Shown here: positions 1-8,016 of the stretch, piece after piece | Layout of the letters: the number at the start of each line of letters is the position of its first letter | How positions within the stretch are numbered: the first letter of the stretch is position 1 | Origin: Thalassospira sp. | GTDB lineage: Bacteria; Pseudomonadota; Alphaproteobacteria; Rhodospirillales; Thalassospiraceae | Assembly (NCBI RefSeq): GCF_002709775.1 | Contig: NZ_PAQR01000037.1 | Span: forward strand, 1 to 64,000 | Length of the DNA stretch: 64,000 bases | Reading direction: 5' to 3' | Program-made: the position numbers and the translations under genes | Notes under the pieces: model-generated | Database searches by the model: none | The model's input: the letters and a program-made list of their open reading frames with translations, nothing else | Told to the model about the DNA's origin: nothing

Positions 1-157
1 CTTTGTCGATCATGTTGTAGTCCTGGAACGAAGCGCCACCGGCTTCTGCCAGAACTTTGGTGATTGCTGCGGTCAGCGTGGTTTTACCATGGTCAACGTG
101 GCCGACGGTGCCTACGTTAACGTGCGGTTTTGTACGCTCAAACTTTTCCTTGGCCAT
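1..157 (-). CDS. tuf: Elongation factor Tu, N-terminal fragment (cut by window edge)
   Basis: Only the first 52 codons are in the window; the rest lies to the left. The translation opens [17 protein letters not shown] and contains the [10 protein letters not shown]-loop of EF-Tu (about residues 18-26), which binds GTP so that EF-Tu can deliver aminoacyl-tRNA to the ribosome. The start ATG at 155-157 follows a GGATCTGAGGGCA leader. It lies 81 bases downstream of tRNA-Gly on the same strand, the usual alphaproteobacterial tRNA-Tyr/tRNA-Gly/tuf order, so it is probably co-transcribed with those tRNAs. Confidence 0.97.
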   Translation of the reverse strand, partial: MAKEKFERTKPHVNVGTVGHVDHGKTTLTAAITKVLAEAGGASFQDYNMIDK

Positions 158-238
158 TGCCCTCAGATCCTATTATCCGAACCAAAAAAACACGTAGAAA
201 CCCACCGCACGAGCCGACGGGTTGCATCATCATAATAT

Positions 239-312
239 TGGAGCGGGTGAAGGGAATCGAACCCTCGTCGTAAGCTTGGAAGGCTTCTGCTCTACCATTG
301 AGCTACACCCGC
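239..312 (-). tRNA. tRNA-Gly (anticodon TCC)
   Basis: The minus strand reads GCGGGTG at the 5' end and CACCCGC-T-CCA at the 3' end, a 7-bp acceptor stem with encoded CCA. The D-arm (AGCTCAATGGTAGAGC), anticodon loop (CTTCCAA, anticodon TCC) and T-arm (GAGGGTTCGATTCCCTTC) are all present. It lies between tRNA-Tyr and tuf in one orientation. Confidence 0.97.
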
Positions 313-348
313 ATATTTCTGCTGCGAGCTCTCGCGAGGGCGAGAGAG

Positions 349-433
349 TGGTGGAGGGGGCAGGATTCGAACCTGCGTAGACTAAGTCGGCGGATTTACA
401 GTCCGCTGCATTTGACCGCTCTGCCACCCCTCC
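349..433 (-). tRNA. tRNA-Tyr (anticodon GTA)
   Basis: The minus strand starts GGAGGGG and ends CCCCTCC-A-CCA. The anticodon loop CTGTAAA gives anticodon GTA. The length of 85 bases reflects the long class II variable arm expected of bacterial tRNA-Tyr, and the T-arm contains GGTTCGAATCC. It is the first gene of the tRNA-Tyr/tRNA-Gly/tuf transcription unit. Confidence 0.97.
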
Positions 434-487
434 ATCAGGGTCGTAACGCCATCCGGGTTTGACCCCGGCCTCGTTGCGGCGAGGGAG

Positions 488-517
488 GGAATACGGCGAA
501 GGCCCCTACCCTGTCAA
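488..517 (-). promoter_or_regulatory. Candidate sigma-70 promoter for tRNA-Tyr/tRNA-Gly/tuf
   Basis: On the minus strand an exact TTGACA (512-517) is followed after 18 bases by TATTCC (488-493). A pyrimidine- and GC-rich stretch follows, as is common at stringently controlled tRNA promoters. The -35 is perfect but the -10 is weak, so this is a plausible assignment only. Confidence 0.45.
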
Positions 518-639
518 CAGCAAAAAAAGCACGAAATCGTATTTCCTTTCCTATATGTTCCCCAAGTTTCGCAGATCAACCGAAGCAAACTGCATTCGGT
601 CCCCTACGTATTCCCCAAGGCCCGGAGGTTTCCGCCATT

Positions 640-1512
640 ATGTCGCGTCGCAATAAATCCCGTTCAGGAAATCGTCATCAAGGTGACGGGGCACCCGATA
701 CCCTCCCGCAAGGCGATGAAAACCGCGAAGGCAATTCGCGCCGCGGACGAAAACGCGGCCGTGATGGCGGCGGATCCGGTGGTAATTCGCGCCTGATTCT
801 TTTCGGGCGTCACCCGGTCATGATGGCAATTGCCAACCCGCAGCGCACGATTCACAAGATCTGGGCGACTGAAAACACCCGTGACGAAGTTATGGCTGCC
901 CTTGCCGATGCCGAACGCAGCGATATCGCGGTAGATTCGGCCGGACGCACCGACCTTGATGAAATGCTGCCACCGGGCACCGTCCATCAGGGCATGGCAA
1001 TGCATTGCGCCCCCCTGCCCCAGCTGTCGGTCGAGGAACTGATTGCCGATCATCGCGATTCTGAACAATGCACGGTGCTGATCCTTGATCAGGTTACCGA
1101 CCCACATAACGTTGGCGCGATCCTGCGCAGTGCGGCGGCCTTCGGTGCATCTGCCGTCATCGTGCCCGACCGTCATGCGCCGCCCGAAACCGGGGTTCTG
1201 GCGAAATCGGCCAGTGGCGCACTTGAAACCGTGCCGTATATCCATGCCGGAAACCTGAACCAGACGCTCGATAAGCTTAAGGGTGCGCATTTCTGGCTGG
1301 CGGGTATGGATGGCTATGCCGAACAGACCCTGGCCGAGGCCAAGCTGCATGGCCGTGTGGGAATCGTCATGGGATCGGAGGGTGAAGGCCTGCGCCGTCT
1401 GACACGCGAGAGCTGTGACTTTCTGGTCAAGCTTCCGATGTCGGATCGCATCGAAAGCCTTAATGTCTCCAACGCTGCTGCGGTTGCTCTTTACGAGCTG
1501 TATCGCAAGTAG
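640..1512 (+). CDS. rlmB: TrmH-family 23S rRNA 2'-O-methyltransferase (RlmB type)
   Basis: A 290-residue SpoU/TrmH methyltransferase that transfers a methyl group from S-adenosylmethionine to a ribose 2'-OH. Family similarity points to G2251 of 23S rRNA. Residues 1-50 form a basic, low-complexity, Arg/Gly-rich tail likely to bind RNA. Residues 52-127 resemble the RNA-binding SpoU substrate domain (LFGRHPVMMAI). The catalytic SPOUT knot follows, with motif 1 NVGAILRSA (157-165), motif 2 VMGSEGEGL (243-251) and motif 3 LPMSDRIESLNVSNAA (265-280). It stands alone between divergent tRNA-Tyr and downstream tRNA-Thr. RlmB is the best fit, though TrmH-family target assignment from sequence is not absolute. 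Confidence 0.92.
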   Translation: MSRRNKSRSGNRHQGDGAPDTLPQGDENREGNSRRGRKRGRDGGGSGGNSRLILFGRHPVMMAIANPQRTIHKIWATENTRDEVMAALADAERSDIAVDSAGRTDLDEMLPPGTVHQGMAMHCAPLPQLSVEELIADHRDSEQCTVLILDQVTDPHNVGAILRSAAAFGASAVIVPDRHAPPETGVLAKSASGALETVPYIHAGNLNQTLDKLKGAHFWLAGMDGYAEQTLAEAKLHGRVGIVMGSEGEGLRRLTRESCDFLVKLPMSDRIESLNVSNAAAVALYELYRK

Positions 1513-1621
1513 GCAACAGCCCGCAAACACGGGCGTTTAGAGGGTTTTCACGGGATGTAAATTTCCCTGCTGCAAACTCTTGCATTCACGGGCGGCCCGG
1601 ATTATGTTTCGCGCCGCTCAC

Positions 1622-1698
1622 GCCGGCATAGCTATAATTGGTAGAGCAGCTGATTTGTAATCAGAAGGTTGGGAGTTCGAGTCTCTCTGCCGGCACCA
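1622..1698 (+). tRNA. tRNA-Thr (anticodon TGT)
   Basis: The acceptor stem GCCGGCA pairs with TGCCGGC, followed by A and encoded CCA. The anticodon stem-loop CTGATTTGTAATCAG gives anticodon TGT, and the T-arm contains GAGTTCGAGTCTC. A strong intrinsic terminator begins three bases after it. Confidence 0.97.
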
Positions 1699-1700
1699 TT

Positions 1701-1740
1701 AAAGAAAACCCCGCACGCCATCGGCTGCGGGGTTTTCTTT
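1701..1740. terminator. Bidirectional intrinsic terminator after tRNA-Thr
   Basis: AAAGAAAACCCCGCA and TGCGGGGTTTTCTTT form a perfect 15-bp stem around a 10-base loop. A/T tracts on both sides would let it stop the tRNA-Thr transcript and the convergent GFA gene (1759-2166). Confidence 0.93.
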
Positions 1741-1758
1741 TGTGCAAATGGCAAACAA

Positions 1759-2166
1759 TTACGCGGGCAAGCCATCAAGTCTGTCGATGTCTTCAAGACC
1801 CTCGTCCCAGTTAGCCTTGCTGCCCATCATGATGTGGGCGGTCGGACGTATCGAGACCGGGGTTTCAAGGCTTCCCGCCGGGACGACCACAAGCTTGCCG
1901 TCCATCTGGGTGTAGGGCACGGCAGAGCCACATGCCTGGCAAAATGCCTTTTGATGGCGGGTACCGGGCACGGTGAAGGACTGGATGTTCGTGTCCCCTT
2001 CCAGCCAAGACAACGCGGCCTTGGTCGAGAACAGATTGGCCGCGTGGGCCGAACCGGTGTCCTTTTGGCAATAGCTGCAGTGGCACAGGAAGAACGCATC
2101 GAAGTCACCAGTGACTTCATAGCGTACAGCGCCGCACAAACAACTGCCGTGATGTTTGTCTGCCAT
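1759..2166 (-). CDS. GFA/CENP-V family zinc protein
   Basis: A 135-residue member of the glutathione-dependent formaldehyde-activating (GFA)/CENP-V family, a small cytoplasmic zinc beta-fold. The zinc ligands are visible as C9/C11 (CLCG), the C28-H-C30-xx-C33 cluster and C76-xx-C79. The founding enzyme accelerates S-hydroxymethylglutathione formation, but most homologues have unknown substrates and that activity cannot be assumed here. It sits 18 bases downstream of the isocitrate-lyase-family gene on the same strand and may be the last gene of the TRAP operon. Confidence 0.85.
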   Translation of the reverse strand: MADKHHGSCLCGAVRYEVTGDFDAFFLCHCSYCQKDTGSAHAANLFSTKAALSWLEGDTNIQSFTVPGTRHQKAFCQACGSAVPYTQMDGKLVVVPAGSLETPVSIRPTAHIMMGSKANWDEGLEDIDRLDGLPA

Positions 2167-2184
2167 TAACCTGCCCCCCTTCTA

Positions 2185-3066
2185 TCAGTCGCGGCGAGAC
2201 GACGCGTAGCGTTCCGAGACTTCGTAATACTCATCAAAACCGATGCGTTGGCGCAGGTCCGCCCAGCTCATCAGTTTGTCATCGCGCGGCTGGCCGACCT
2301 TCATGGTTTGCAGGCATTCGACCATGGCTTTCATTGCGGCGGCCATGAGCGAAAGCGGATAGGCCGCGATCTGATAGCCGATTTCCTTGAGTTCTTCGGG
2401 CGAAAGATCGGGGGTTTCGCCGCCTTCGACGATGTTGGCCATCTTGGGGCCGGGAAGTTCGGCACAGAGTTTGCGCATTTCATCGACCGATTTGGGCGCT
2501 TCGACAAACAGGATGTCTGCCCCAAGTTCCTTGAACTTTGCAGCACGGTCAATCGCCTCGGACAGGCCATGCTGATGCCGCGCATCGGTGCGGGCCAGGA
2601 TCAGGATATCTGCGCCTGCCTCGCGGGCGTCGACGGCGGCCTTGATGCGGTCAAAGGCCTCGTCGCGGCCAACGACTTCCTTGCCCTTGGTATGGCCGCA
2701 GCGTTTGGGGGCCAGCTGATCTTCGATCATGACGGCCGCACAGCCCGCCTTCGCGAAGCCCGTGACAGTGCGCCTGACATTCATGGCATTGCCATAGCCG
2801 GTATCGCCATCGCCAATCACGGGGATAGACACCGCATCGGTGATGTTGCGCGCCTGATCAAGGACCTCGCCATAAGACATCAGGCCGAGATCAGGTTCAC
2901 CAATGCGGGCAGCAGAGGTCGCAAAACCCGACATGAAGGTCAGGCCGAATCCCTCCTGCTCGATCAGTTTGGCGGAAAGCGCATCAAAGCAGCAGGGCAT
3001 GGTAATCAGATCCCCCGTGGCAAGCAGCGCACGCAGGGCATCGGCAGGTGATTTTGCGTTGGTCAT
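2185..3066 (-). CDS. Isocitrate lyase/PEP mutase superfamily carboxylic acid lyase
   Basis: A 293-residue TIM-barrel enzyme. Superfamily landmarks are GDGDTGYG (85-92, Mg2+-binding Asp residues), VMIEDQ (112-117), the loop PKRCGH (120-125) and ARTDAR (158-163). A KxCGH loop with a cysteine marks the lyases that cleave C-C bonds in 2-hydroxy dicarboxylates (methylisocitrate lyase, 2,3-dimethylmalate lyase), rather than the PEP mutases. The exact substrate is not determinable. It follows the TRAP dctM gene by 6 bases, which suggests it acts on the dicarboxylate imported by that transporter. Oxaloacetate decarboxylase activity is an alternative within the family. Confidence 0.85.
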   Translation of the reverse strand: MTNAKSPADALRALLATGDLITMPCCFDALSAKLIEQEGFGLTFMSGFATSAARIGEPDLGLMSYGEVLDQARNITDAVSIPVIGDGDTGYGNAMNVRRTVTGFAKAGCAAVMIEDQLAPKRCGHTKGKEVVGRDEAFDRIKAAVDAREAGADILILARTDARHQHGLSEAIDRAAKFKELGADILFVEAPKSVDEMRKLCAELPGPKMANIVEGGETPDLSPEELKEIGYQIAAYPLSLMAAAMKAMVECLQTMKVGQPRDDKLMSWADLRQRIGFDEYYEVSERYASSRRD

Positions 3067-3072
3067 CGGTCT

Positions 3073-4344
3073 TTACAGCTTGAAGGGAATATAAAGGGCG
3101 AGGTCGTGCCACAGATACAAAACCGCGGCACAGACAAACATCAGGATCAGGAACGGTGCGACACCCCGGGCCACCTCGCCCAGTCGGGCCTTGGCGACCG
3201 ACTGAATGACATAAAGGTTAAGCCCGACAGGGGGTGTGATCAGAGCGCATTCGACCATGATCACCATATAGACACCAAACCAGATCGGATCGAATCCAAG
3301 GGCAAGGGCGGCTGGCAACAGCACCGGCGTCATGATCAGCACCATGGATAGCGCTTCGAACACCAATCCCATGACCAGAAGCACGGCGGTTACGATCAGG
3401 ATAAAGCCAAGTTCGGTATCGACCCCTTGCGTGATCATCACCGAGATATCCTGTGGAATGCGATACAGCGTGATTGCCTTGCCGAACACCTTGGCCCCGG
3501 CAATGATCAGAATGATCGCAACCGTGGTTGCCATGGAATCGAACACTGCCTTTTTGAGCGCATCCCACGTCAGGACCCGCATGATCGGGCCGGTGATGAT
3601 GAGGGCTGCGGCAAAGCCGATGGCAGCCGCCTCGGTCGGGGTGAAGGCACCGGAATAGATGCCGGAAATAATCAGAACCGCCAGAACAACCGATGGCAGC
3701 GCGCGGATAGTCGCGCGTTTGCGTTCGGCCCAGTCCTTTTTCGGTTCGAGCTCCTGACCGCCCATACGGGCATAGATCATCGAGAAGATGATAAAGAACA
3801 GCAAAAGCGCGATCCCCGGGCCAATCCCGGCGAGGAACAGCGCAATCACCGATTCTTCGGTGACAAAGCCATAAATGATCATCGGGATTGAGGGCGGGAT
3901 CAGAATGCCAAGCGTGCCGCCTGCAGCCAGCAAGCCATAAACGAACCGCTTGTTATAGCCACGATTGATCATTTCCGGGATGGCCACCGTGCCGATGGTT
4001 GCGGCTGTTGCGACCGAGGATCCGGAAATGGCGGCAAACACACCACAGGACAGGATGGTTGCCACCGCAAGCCCGCCCGGCCAATGGCCGACCCAGGCAC
4101 TGACCGCGGCAAACAGGTCATTGCCAACACCCGCACGCAAAAGGATGTTGGACATCAAAAGGAACAGCGGCACGGCCAGCAGGATAAAGCCATCGAGCGT
4201 CGACAGAACCGCCTGCGGGGCCATCAGCGGTGAGAAGCCACCAAGAAGCAGCATGGCAAGCCCGAGCCCGCCAAGGGCAAAGGCCACCGGCACACGCATC
4301 AAAAGCAGCGCAAACATCGCCGCCAAGGTCAGGACAATGGTCAT
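3073..4344 (-). CDS. dctM: TRAP transporter large permease subunit DctM
   Basis: A 423-residue polytopic inner-membrane protein of the TRAP DctM family, the sodium-driven channel subunit of a C4-dicarboxylate-type uptake system. Hydrophobic segments run the whole length, with typical blocks such as PLFLLMSNILLRAG and SSVATAATIGTVAIPEM in the first half, EAAAIGF midway and ALITPPVGLNLYV near the C-terminus. I use the ATG at 4344 because it overlaps the dctQ stop in an ATGA (4 bases); an upstream in-frame start adds a Cys/Arg-rich tail that only reads through dctQ. The gene is translationally coupled to dctQ. Confidence 0.95.
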   Translation of the reverse strand: MTIVLTLAAMFALLLMRVPVAFALGGLGLAMLLLGGFSPLMAPQAVLSTLDGFILLAVPLFLLMSNILLRAGVGNDLFAAVSAWVGHWPGGLAVATILSCGVFAAISGSSVATAATIGTVAIPEMINRGYNKRFVYGLLAAGGTLGILIPPSIPMIIYGFVTEESVIALFLAGIGPGIALLLFFIIFSMIYARMGGQELEPKKDWAERKRATIRALPSVVLAVLIISGIYSGAFTPTEAAAIGFAAALIITGPIMRVLTWDALKKAVFDSMATTVAIILIIAGAKVFGKAITLYRIPQDISVMITQGVDTELGFILIVTAVLLVMGLVFEALSMVLIMTPVLLPAALALGFDPIWFGVYMVIMVECALITPPVGLNLYVIQSVAKARLGEVARGVAPFLILMFVCAAVLYLWHDLALYIPFKL

Positions 4345-4829
4345 TCGTGCGCCCCTTTCGGAATATCCTTGCCACGCGCAAGCCCGACAATTTCGATCAC
4401 TGCCTGAATGGCAAGCAGGGCAAAACCGATGGCAACAGGCAGTTCGGCAATCCATGCCGGAAGATCAAGCATGGTGCCGCTGGTGCGCCCGCGTTCGAAA
4501 CTTTCATAGAAGATTTCCCAGCCCTTGAAGGTCACCATCACCGAAAAGGCCAGAATGCAGGCCATGGCGATGATTTCGACAAGGCGCTGGACCTTGGGGG
4601 CAAGAAGACGCGTCACCGCATCCACCGAAATATGGCGGCGTGCCGCAAGCGCCCAGGGCATGCCCAAAAGCGAACCCCAGATCAGACACAGCTGGGAAAG
4701 TTCGGCCGCCCAGATGGTCGGTCGCACGAAGAAATAGCGTGCCAGCACTTCGTAGGTCAGCATGCAGCCAGCCAGCACAAACAGGATGGCGGCGACCCAC
4801 GCAAGAATAAGCGTTAATCGATCAAACAT
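4341..4829 (-). CDS. dctQ: TRAP transporter small permease subunit DctQ
   Basis: A 162-residue membrane protein with four predicted transmembrane helices (about residues 9-31, 44-64, 84-106 and 127-149) of the DctQ family. It forms the small membrane subunit that works with DctM. An Arg-rich motif, ARRHISVDAV, lies in the central loop as is common in the family. It overlaps dctM by 4 bases and is separated from dctP by 189 bases containing an inverted repeat. Confidence 0.92.
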   Translation of the reverse strand: MFDRLTLILAWVAAILFVLAGCMLTYEVLARYFFVRPTIWAAELSQLCLIWGSLLGMPWALAARRHISVDAVTRLLAPKVQRLVEIIAMACILAFSVMVTFKGWEIFYESFERGRTSGTMLDLPAWIAELPVAIGFALLAIQAVIEIVGLARGKDIPKGAHE

Positions 4830-4862
4830 GATTTAAACAGTGCATGTTGGAAGACGGAAAGC

Positions 4863-4907
4863 CATCACCGCGACGGTATGAAAATCAGTGGAACCCGCGC
4901 GGTGATG
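4863..4907. repeat. Inverted repeat between dctP and dctQ
   Basis: CATCACCGCG (4863-4872) pairs perfectly with CGCGGTGATG (4898-4907) around a 25-base loop. There is no U tract, so it is not a classical terminator. Hairpins after binding-protein genes often protect the upstream mRNA and give excess binding protein over the membrane subunits; that role is inferred here. Confidence 0.5.
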
Positions 4908-5018
4908 ACACCAAATCAGATCAAACTTAGATCACGTTCAAACAACGCCCCGGTCGGCGTCCATCCGCGATCATGACAGGCATGGCAGATGGCACCCGAC
5001 CGGTGAGCGTCAATGATC

Positions 5019-6008
5019 TTAGAACTTCTGAGCGGCCTCGAAGACCTGCTTGCCAAGATCACCGGCATCTTCAAGGAAGGCGTCATAGACCGGCTGTGCG
5101 ACCGAACGCCATTTGACCAGTTCTTCCTCAGTCGGGTTATAGACCGTCATGCCGGCTTCTTCGGATGCTGCATAGGCTGCTGCTTCGATCTCGCTCATGC
5201 GGTTGCGCACATCGGCCTCGGCATTCATCGCCGCGGTGTTGATGATGGTGCGCTGTTCGTCGGTCAGGCCGTTCCAGAAATCGGTATTGACCACGACAAT
5301 GAACTCGACATCGGCATGGTTGGTCACGGTGATGTTGTCCATCACTTCCCAAAGCTGACGGGATTTAACGCCCGAAACGCCGGTCATGCCGATATCAACC
5401 GTCCCGCGCTGATAGGCAATATACTGTTCGGAACCGGAAATGAGGGTCGGCGCACCACCGGCAGCGACCGTAAAGTCACCCAGCGTCTTGCCAAAGACAC
5501 GGACCTTTTTGCCTTCCATGTCTTCCGGACCATGCAGCGGGGCGTCCTTGGACAGCATGATGGCACCACCATAAGCCTGCCACCACAGAACCGATGCACC
5601 GGTTTCGGCAATAGCGGCATCAAGCGGACCACGTACCGGGGAATCCTTGGCGGTCGCCTTGCGGACCTTTTCCTCGGTATCGAACAGGAACGGCTGATAG
5701 AACACGTCAACTGCCGGGATATCACCGACATAACGGGTCAGCGACGCCACACCCATTTCAATCGCGCCGGAGCCAACAGCAGCCGGGACTTCCTTGTCCT
5801 TGTAAAGCTGGGCTGAATCATAAATCTGGACTTCGATATCGCCGTTTGATTTTTCCTCGACCTCGTTCTTGAACATCAACAGGTTCTGACCAAGGTGGCT
5901 TTTCATCGGCAATTGCAGGGAAATACGCAAAGTCAGGTCTGCGGCCTGAACGGTGCCGGAAAATCCGACGGCTGCCATCAATGCGGCAGCAAGGGCAAAT
6001 TTCTTCAT
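5019..6008 (-). CDS. dctP: TRAP transporter periplasmic substrate-binding protein DctP
   Basis: A 329-residue DctP-family binding protein, secreted to the periplasm, that captures the substrate for DctQM. Residues 1-22 are a Sec signal peptide ending TVQA before ADLTLRIS. The mature part shows family blocks such as FKNEVEEKSNGDIEVQIY and the ligand-contact region GKKVRVFGKTLGDF. The start at 6008 has a GGAGGA Shine-Dalgarno 8 bases upstream; an upstream start would place the signal peptide internally. The substrate cannot be read from sequence; the linked ICL-superfamily lyase hints at a branched or hydroxylated dicarboxylate. Confidence 0.94.
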   Translation of the reverse strand: MKKFALAAALMAAVGFSGTVQAADLTLRISLQLPMKSHLGQNLLMFKNEVEEKSNGDIEVQIYDSAQLYKDKEVPAAVGSGAIEMGVASLTRYVGDIPAVDVFYQPFLFDTEEKVRKATAKDSPVRGPLDAAIAETGASVLWWQAYGGAIMLSKDAPLHGPEDMEGKKVRVFGKTLGDFTVAAGGAPTLISGSEQYIAYQRGTVDIGMTGVSGVKSRQLWEVMDNITVTNHADVEFIVVVNTDFWNGLTDEQRTIINTAAMNAEADVRNRMSEIEAAAYAASEEAGMTVYNPTEEELVKWRSVAQPVYDAFLEDAGDLGKQVFEAAQKF

Positions 6009-6310
6009 GATGGACGTCCTCCGAGAATTTTTATTCTGTTTCTTGCTTAGGGACGGCAAGGATGCGCCCATTTTTCGGCGCTGTTCAACATGTTTTGACT
6101 ACGGCGAAACCCTGATCCCGCGCGCATTGATGCGGCGCACACAGAGGTCGAACACTACGGTAAAAAGACATCGCGAATACCAGTGCGGATATGATTACGG
6201 CACTGCGGCAATTAAATTTAATTGAGTGAGAGTCAGCCCACGACCGGTTCTGGCATGCCAGAACGCCCGTTCTGAATACAAATCCGAGAATCGTATAGGG
6301 TTTCAAACCA
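6009..6310. promoter_or_regulatory. dctP upstream region with two perfect palindromes
   Basis: This 302-base non-coding stretch separates dctP from the acetyltransferase gene. It holds CAATTAAATTTAATTG (6209-6224, perfect 16-bp palindrome) and GTTCTGGCATGCCAGAAC (6247-6264, perfect 18-bp palindrome), 22 bases apart. Neither has a loop or T tract, so both look like protein-binding operators rather than terminators. The cognate regulator is not identifiable. No convincing ORF is present. Confidence 0.5.
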
Positions 6311-6865
6311 CTATCTGATGATGCGCTTATACATCACGGTCGTGGCACTGAGCTTTTCCGAGTCCGGGTCACGGGCGAAATCGGGGATGATGCCCGTGGT
6401 TTCAAAACCAAGCGAGCTATAGAGCACTTCGGCACTGTCGCCGGTGCGGGTATCAAGGGTCAGAAGAGTTCGGCCAAGATCACGCGCGCGTGTTTCGGCC
6501 GCAGCCATCAGCAACCTGGCAATGCCCCGCCTACGGCAATCCGGGCGGACCATCAGTTTGCTGATATCGCCGCGATGGGCCTGATTGGGCATGGTGTCAT
6601 AATCAAGCTGCACCGTGCCCACCACCCGATCGTCATCTAGCGCGGCAAACAGGATGCGCTTTCCGCCCTTCAGCGCCGGGATGGTTTTATCGCGCCAGAA
6701 GGCGGCCGCCTCACTGATCGGAAAAGGTTCGATAAAGCCGATGCTGGCCCCGTCATGGACGCAGGCATGGAGCATATCGGCGAATTGATCCAGGCGAGCT
6801 GTGACCTGACCGGCATCAAGGGGGGTGATTTCGGGGGCAGGTTTTGTGGACGGGTTCGAAGACAT
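6311..6865 (-). CDS. GNAT family N-acetyltransferase
   Basis: A 184-residue GCN5-related acetyltransferase. The acetyl-CoA binding motif A is visible as VRPDCRRRGIARLLMAAAE (about residues 109-127), preceded by the beta-strand region VGTVQLDYDT and followed by LLTLDTRTGDSAEVLYSSLGF, which matches motif B. The acceptor substrate is unknown. I start at 6865 (MSSNPSTKP); upstream in-frame sequence overlaps the preceding regulator gene and lacks similarity. It lies 14 bases downstream of the XRE-cupin gene and is probably co-transcribed with it. Confidence 0.85.
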   Translation of the reverse strand: MSSNPSTKPAPEITPLDAGQVTARLDQFADMLHACVHDGASIGFIEPFPISEAAAFWRDKTIPALKGGKRILFAALDDDRVVGTVQLDYDTMPNQAHRGDISKLMVRPDCRRRGIARLLMAAAETRARDLGRTLLTLDTRTGDSAEVLYSSLGFETTGIIPDFARDPDSEKLSATTVMYKRIIR

Positions 6866-6879
6866 GGGGGCTCTTTCGC

Positions 6880-7434
6880 TTAGTCGATGATGAACAGGTG
6901 GTACTTCGCACCCTGATCCGGTGGCGTCTGAAAAACGTTGCCACCGCGCAATTGATAGCGCAGGCAATCGCCAGCGCGCAGGTGATGGGTCTGGCCATCA
7001 ATTTCCATGGCAAGGGCGCCGTCGAGCATAACCAGATGATGCTCAAGACCGTCGCGAGGTGAGCCATCATATTCAATGCGCTGGCCCGGGCCGATTTCGA
7101 CTTCGATCACCTCGCCTGACAGTTGCTTTGACGTCGGGGAGACCAGCCGTCTTTGATAGCCGGTATCGGGATCGGTCCAAACTTCCTGATCGGCGCGCGC
7201 GATCATTGGAGCAAAGTCATCTTCGACCATCTGCATCAGACGCGACAAAGTGACGCCAAAAGCAACACAAAGCTTGCCAAGCACACTTGCGGTCGGGCTG
7301 ACCTCGCCCTTTTCGATGCGCGACAGGCTGGCGCGACTAACCGCGCTTTTCTGTGCCAGTTCATCAAGCGACCAGCCGCGCTCTGCGCGCAAGGCCGCCA
7401 AGCGATGAGCCAGCCGGGCTTCAATTTCATCCAT
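6880..7434 (-). CDS. XRE-family regulator with C-terminal cupin domain
   Basis: A 184-residue one-component regulator. Residues 6-62 form an XRE helix-turn-helix (LRAERGWSLDELAQKSAVS, then RASLSRIEKGEVSP). Residues about 110-180 form a small cupin barrel with GQRIEYDGSPRDGLEHHLVM and LRAGDCLRY, a sensor module seen in PuuR/SutR-like regulators. I start at 7434, where GGAG lies 6 bases upstream; a start 57 bases further up lacks this. The ligand is unknown, and the downstream acetyltransferase is the likely target or partner. Confidence 0.85.
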   Translation of the reverse strand: MDEIEARLAHRLAALRAERGWSLDELAQKSAVSRASLSRIEKGEVSPTASVLGKLCVAFGVTLSRLMQMVEDDFAPMIARADQEVWTDPDTGYQRRLVSPTSKQLSGEVIEVEIGPGQRIEYDGSPRDGLEHHLVMLDGALAMEIDGQTHHLRAGDCLRYQLRGGNVFQTPPDQGAKYHLFIID

Positions 7435-7493
7435 AACAAACTCCGCTAATCTCTTATTTGGGATATTTTCCCTTTTATGAGAATTCGTCAAGA

Positions 7494-7528
7494 TGAAAAA
7501 ACCGACCCCGCTTTATAGGCAGGGCCGG
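7494..7528 (-). terminator. Intrinsic terminator after ridA
   Basis: On the minus strand CCGGCCCTGC and GCGGGGTCGG form a 10-bp stem (two G-U pairs) with a 7-base loop, followed by six T residues. It would end the RidA transcript before the XRE-cupin gene. Confidence 0.7.
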
Positions 7529-7558
7529 CCCGACATGCGTTCAAAGCATTACAACGGA

Positions 7559-7963
7559 TCAGGCATTGCCTGCCGGAATGCGGGCGACAACCTTGATCTC
7601 GAAATCAAAACCGGCAAGCCAGTTGACGCCGACAGCCGTCCAGTTGGGATAAGGCGCCTGATCAAAGACAGCACCCTTCACCGCCATAATGTCATCGAAC
7701 TGGTTTTCCGGATCGGTATGGAAGCTGGTGACATCAATGATGTCATCAAAGCTGCAATCGGCGGCCTTCAGCACGGCCTTGAGATTATCAAAGGCACGCT
7801 CGACCTGCTTTTTGAAATCAGGTTCGGGCGATCCGTCTTCCAGGCTGCCGACCTGGCCAGAGACAAATAAAAGATCGCCGGATCGAATGGCCGGGGAATA
7901 ACCATGGGCCTCATAAAGCGCATGGCGGTTGGGTGGAAAAACAGCTTGGTTTGCGAGGGCCAT
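7559..7963 (-). CDS. RidA family enamine/imine deaminase
   Basis: A 134-residue YjgF/YER057c/RidA-family protein, a homotrimeric cytosolic enzyme class that hydrolyses reactive 2-aminoacrylate-type imines. The conserved N-terminal segment SGDLLFVSGQVG and the C-terminal NWTAVGVNWLAGFDFEIKVVARIP block are present. RidA proper has an arginine at the active site near the C-terminus; here the equivalent region reads VVARIPAG. A strong AAGGAGG Shine-Dalgarno sits 7 bases before the ATG. It is divergent from a TetR gene, with three operator repeats in between, so it is probably the regulated target. Confidence 0.88.
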   Translation of the reverse strand: MALANQAVFPPNRHALYEAHGYSPAIRSGDLLFVSGQVGSLEDGSPEPDFKKQVERAFDNLKAVLKAADCSFDDIIDVTSFHTDPENQFDDIMAVKGAVFDQAPYPNWTAVGVNWLAGFDFEIKVVARIPAGNA

Positions 7964-8016
7964 AAAGACCTCCTTGTTGGGGTGAATTCAGCGGTGTGGT
8001 GTTTTGAGCTCAACTC

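Noticed and set aside
664-1530. 288-residue open frame antisense to rlmB
   Set aside because: Exact shadow of a gene with full family motifs; no ribosome site or recognisable domain.
1669-2169. 166-residue plus-strand frame starting inside tRNA-Thr
   Set aside because: Starts in a tRNA, runs through the terminator and antisense to the GFA gene.
4345-4455. 37-residue N-terminal extension of DctM
   Set aside because: Reads through dctQ; the ATGA overlap gives the correct start.
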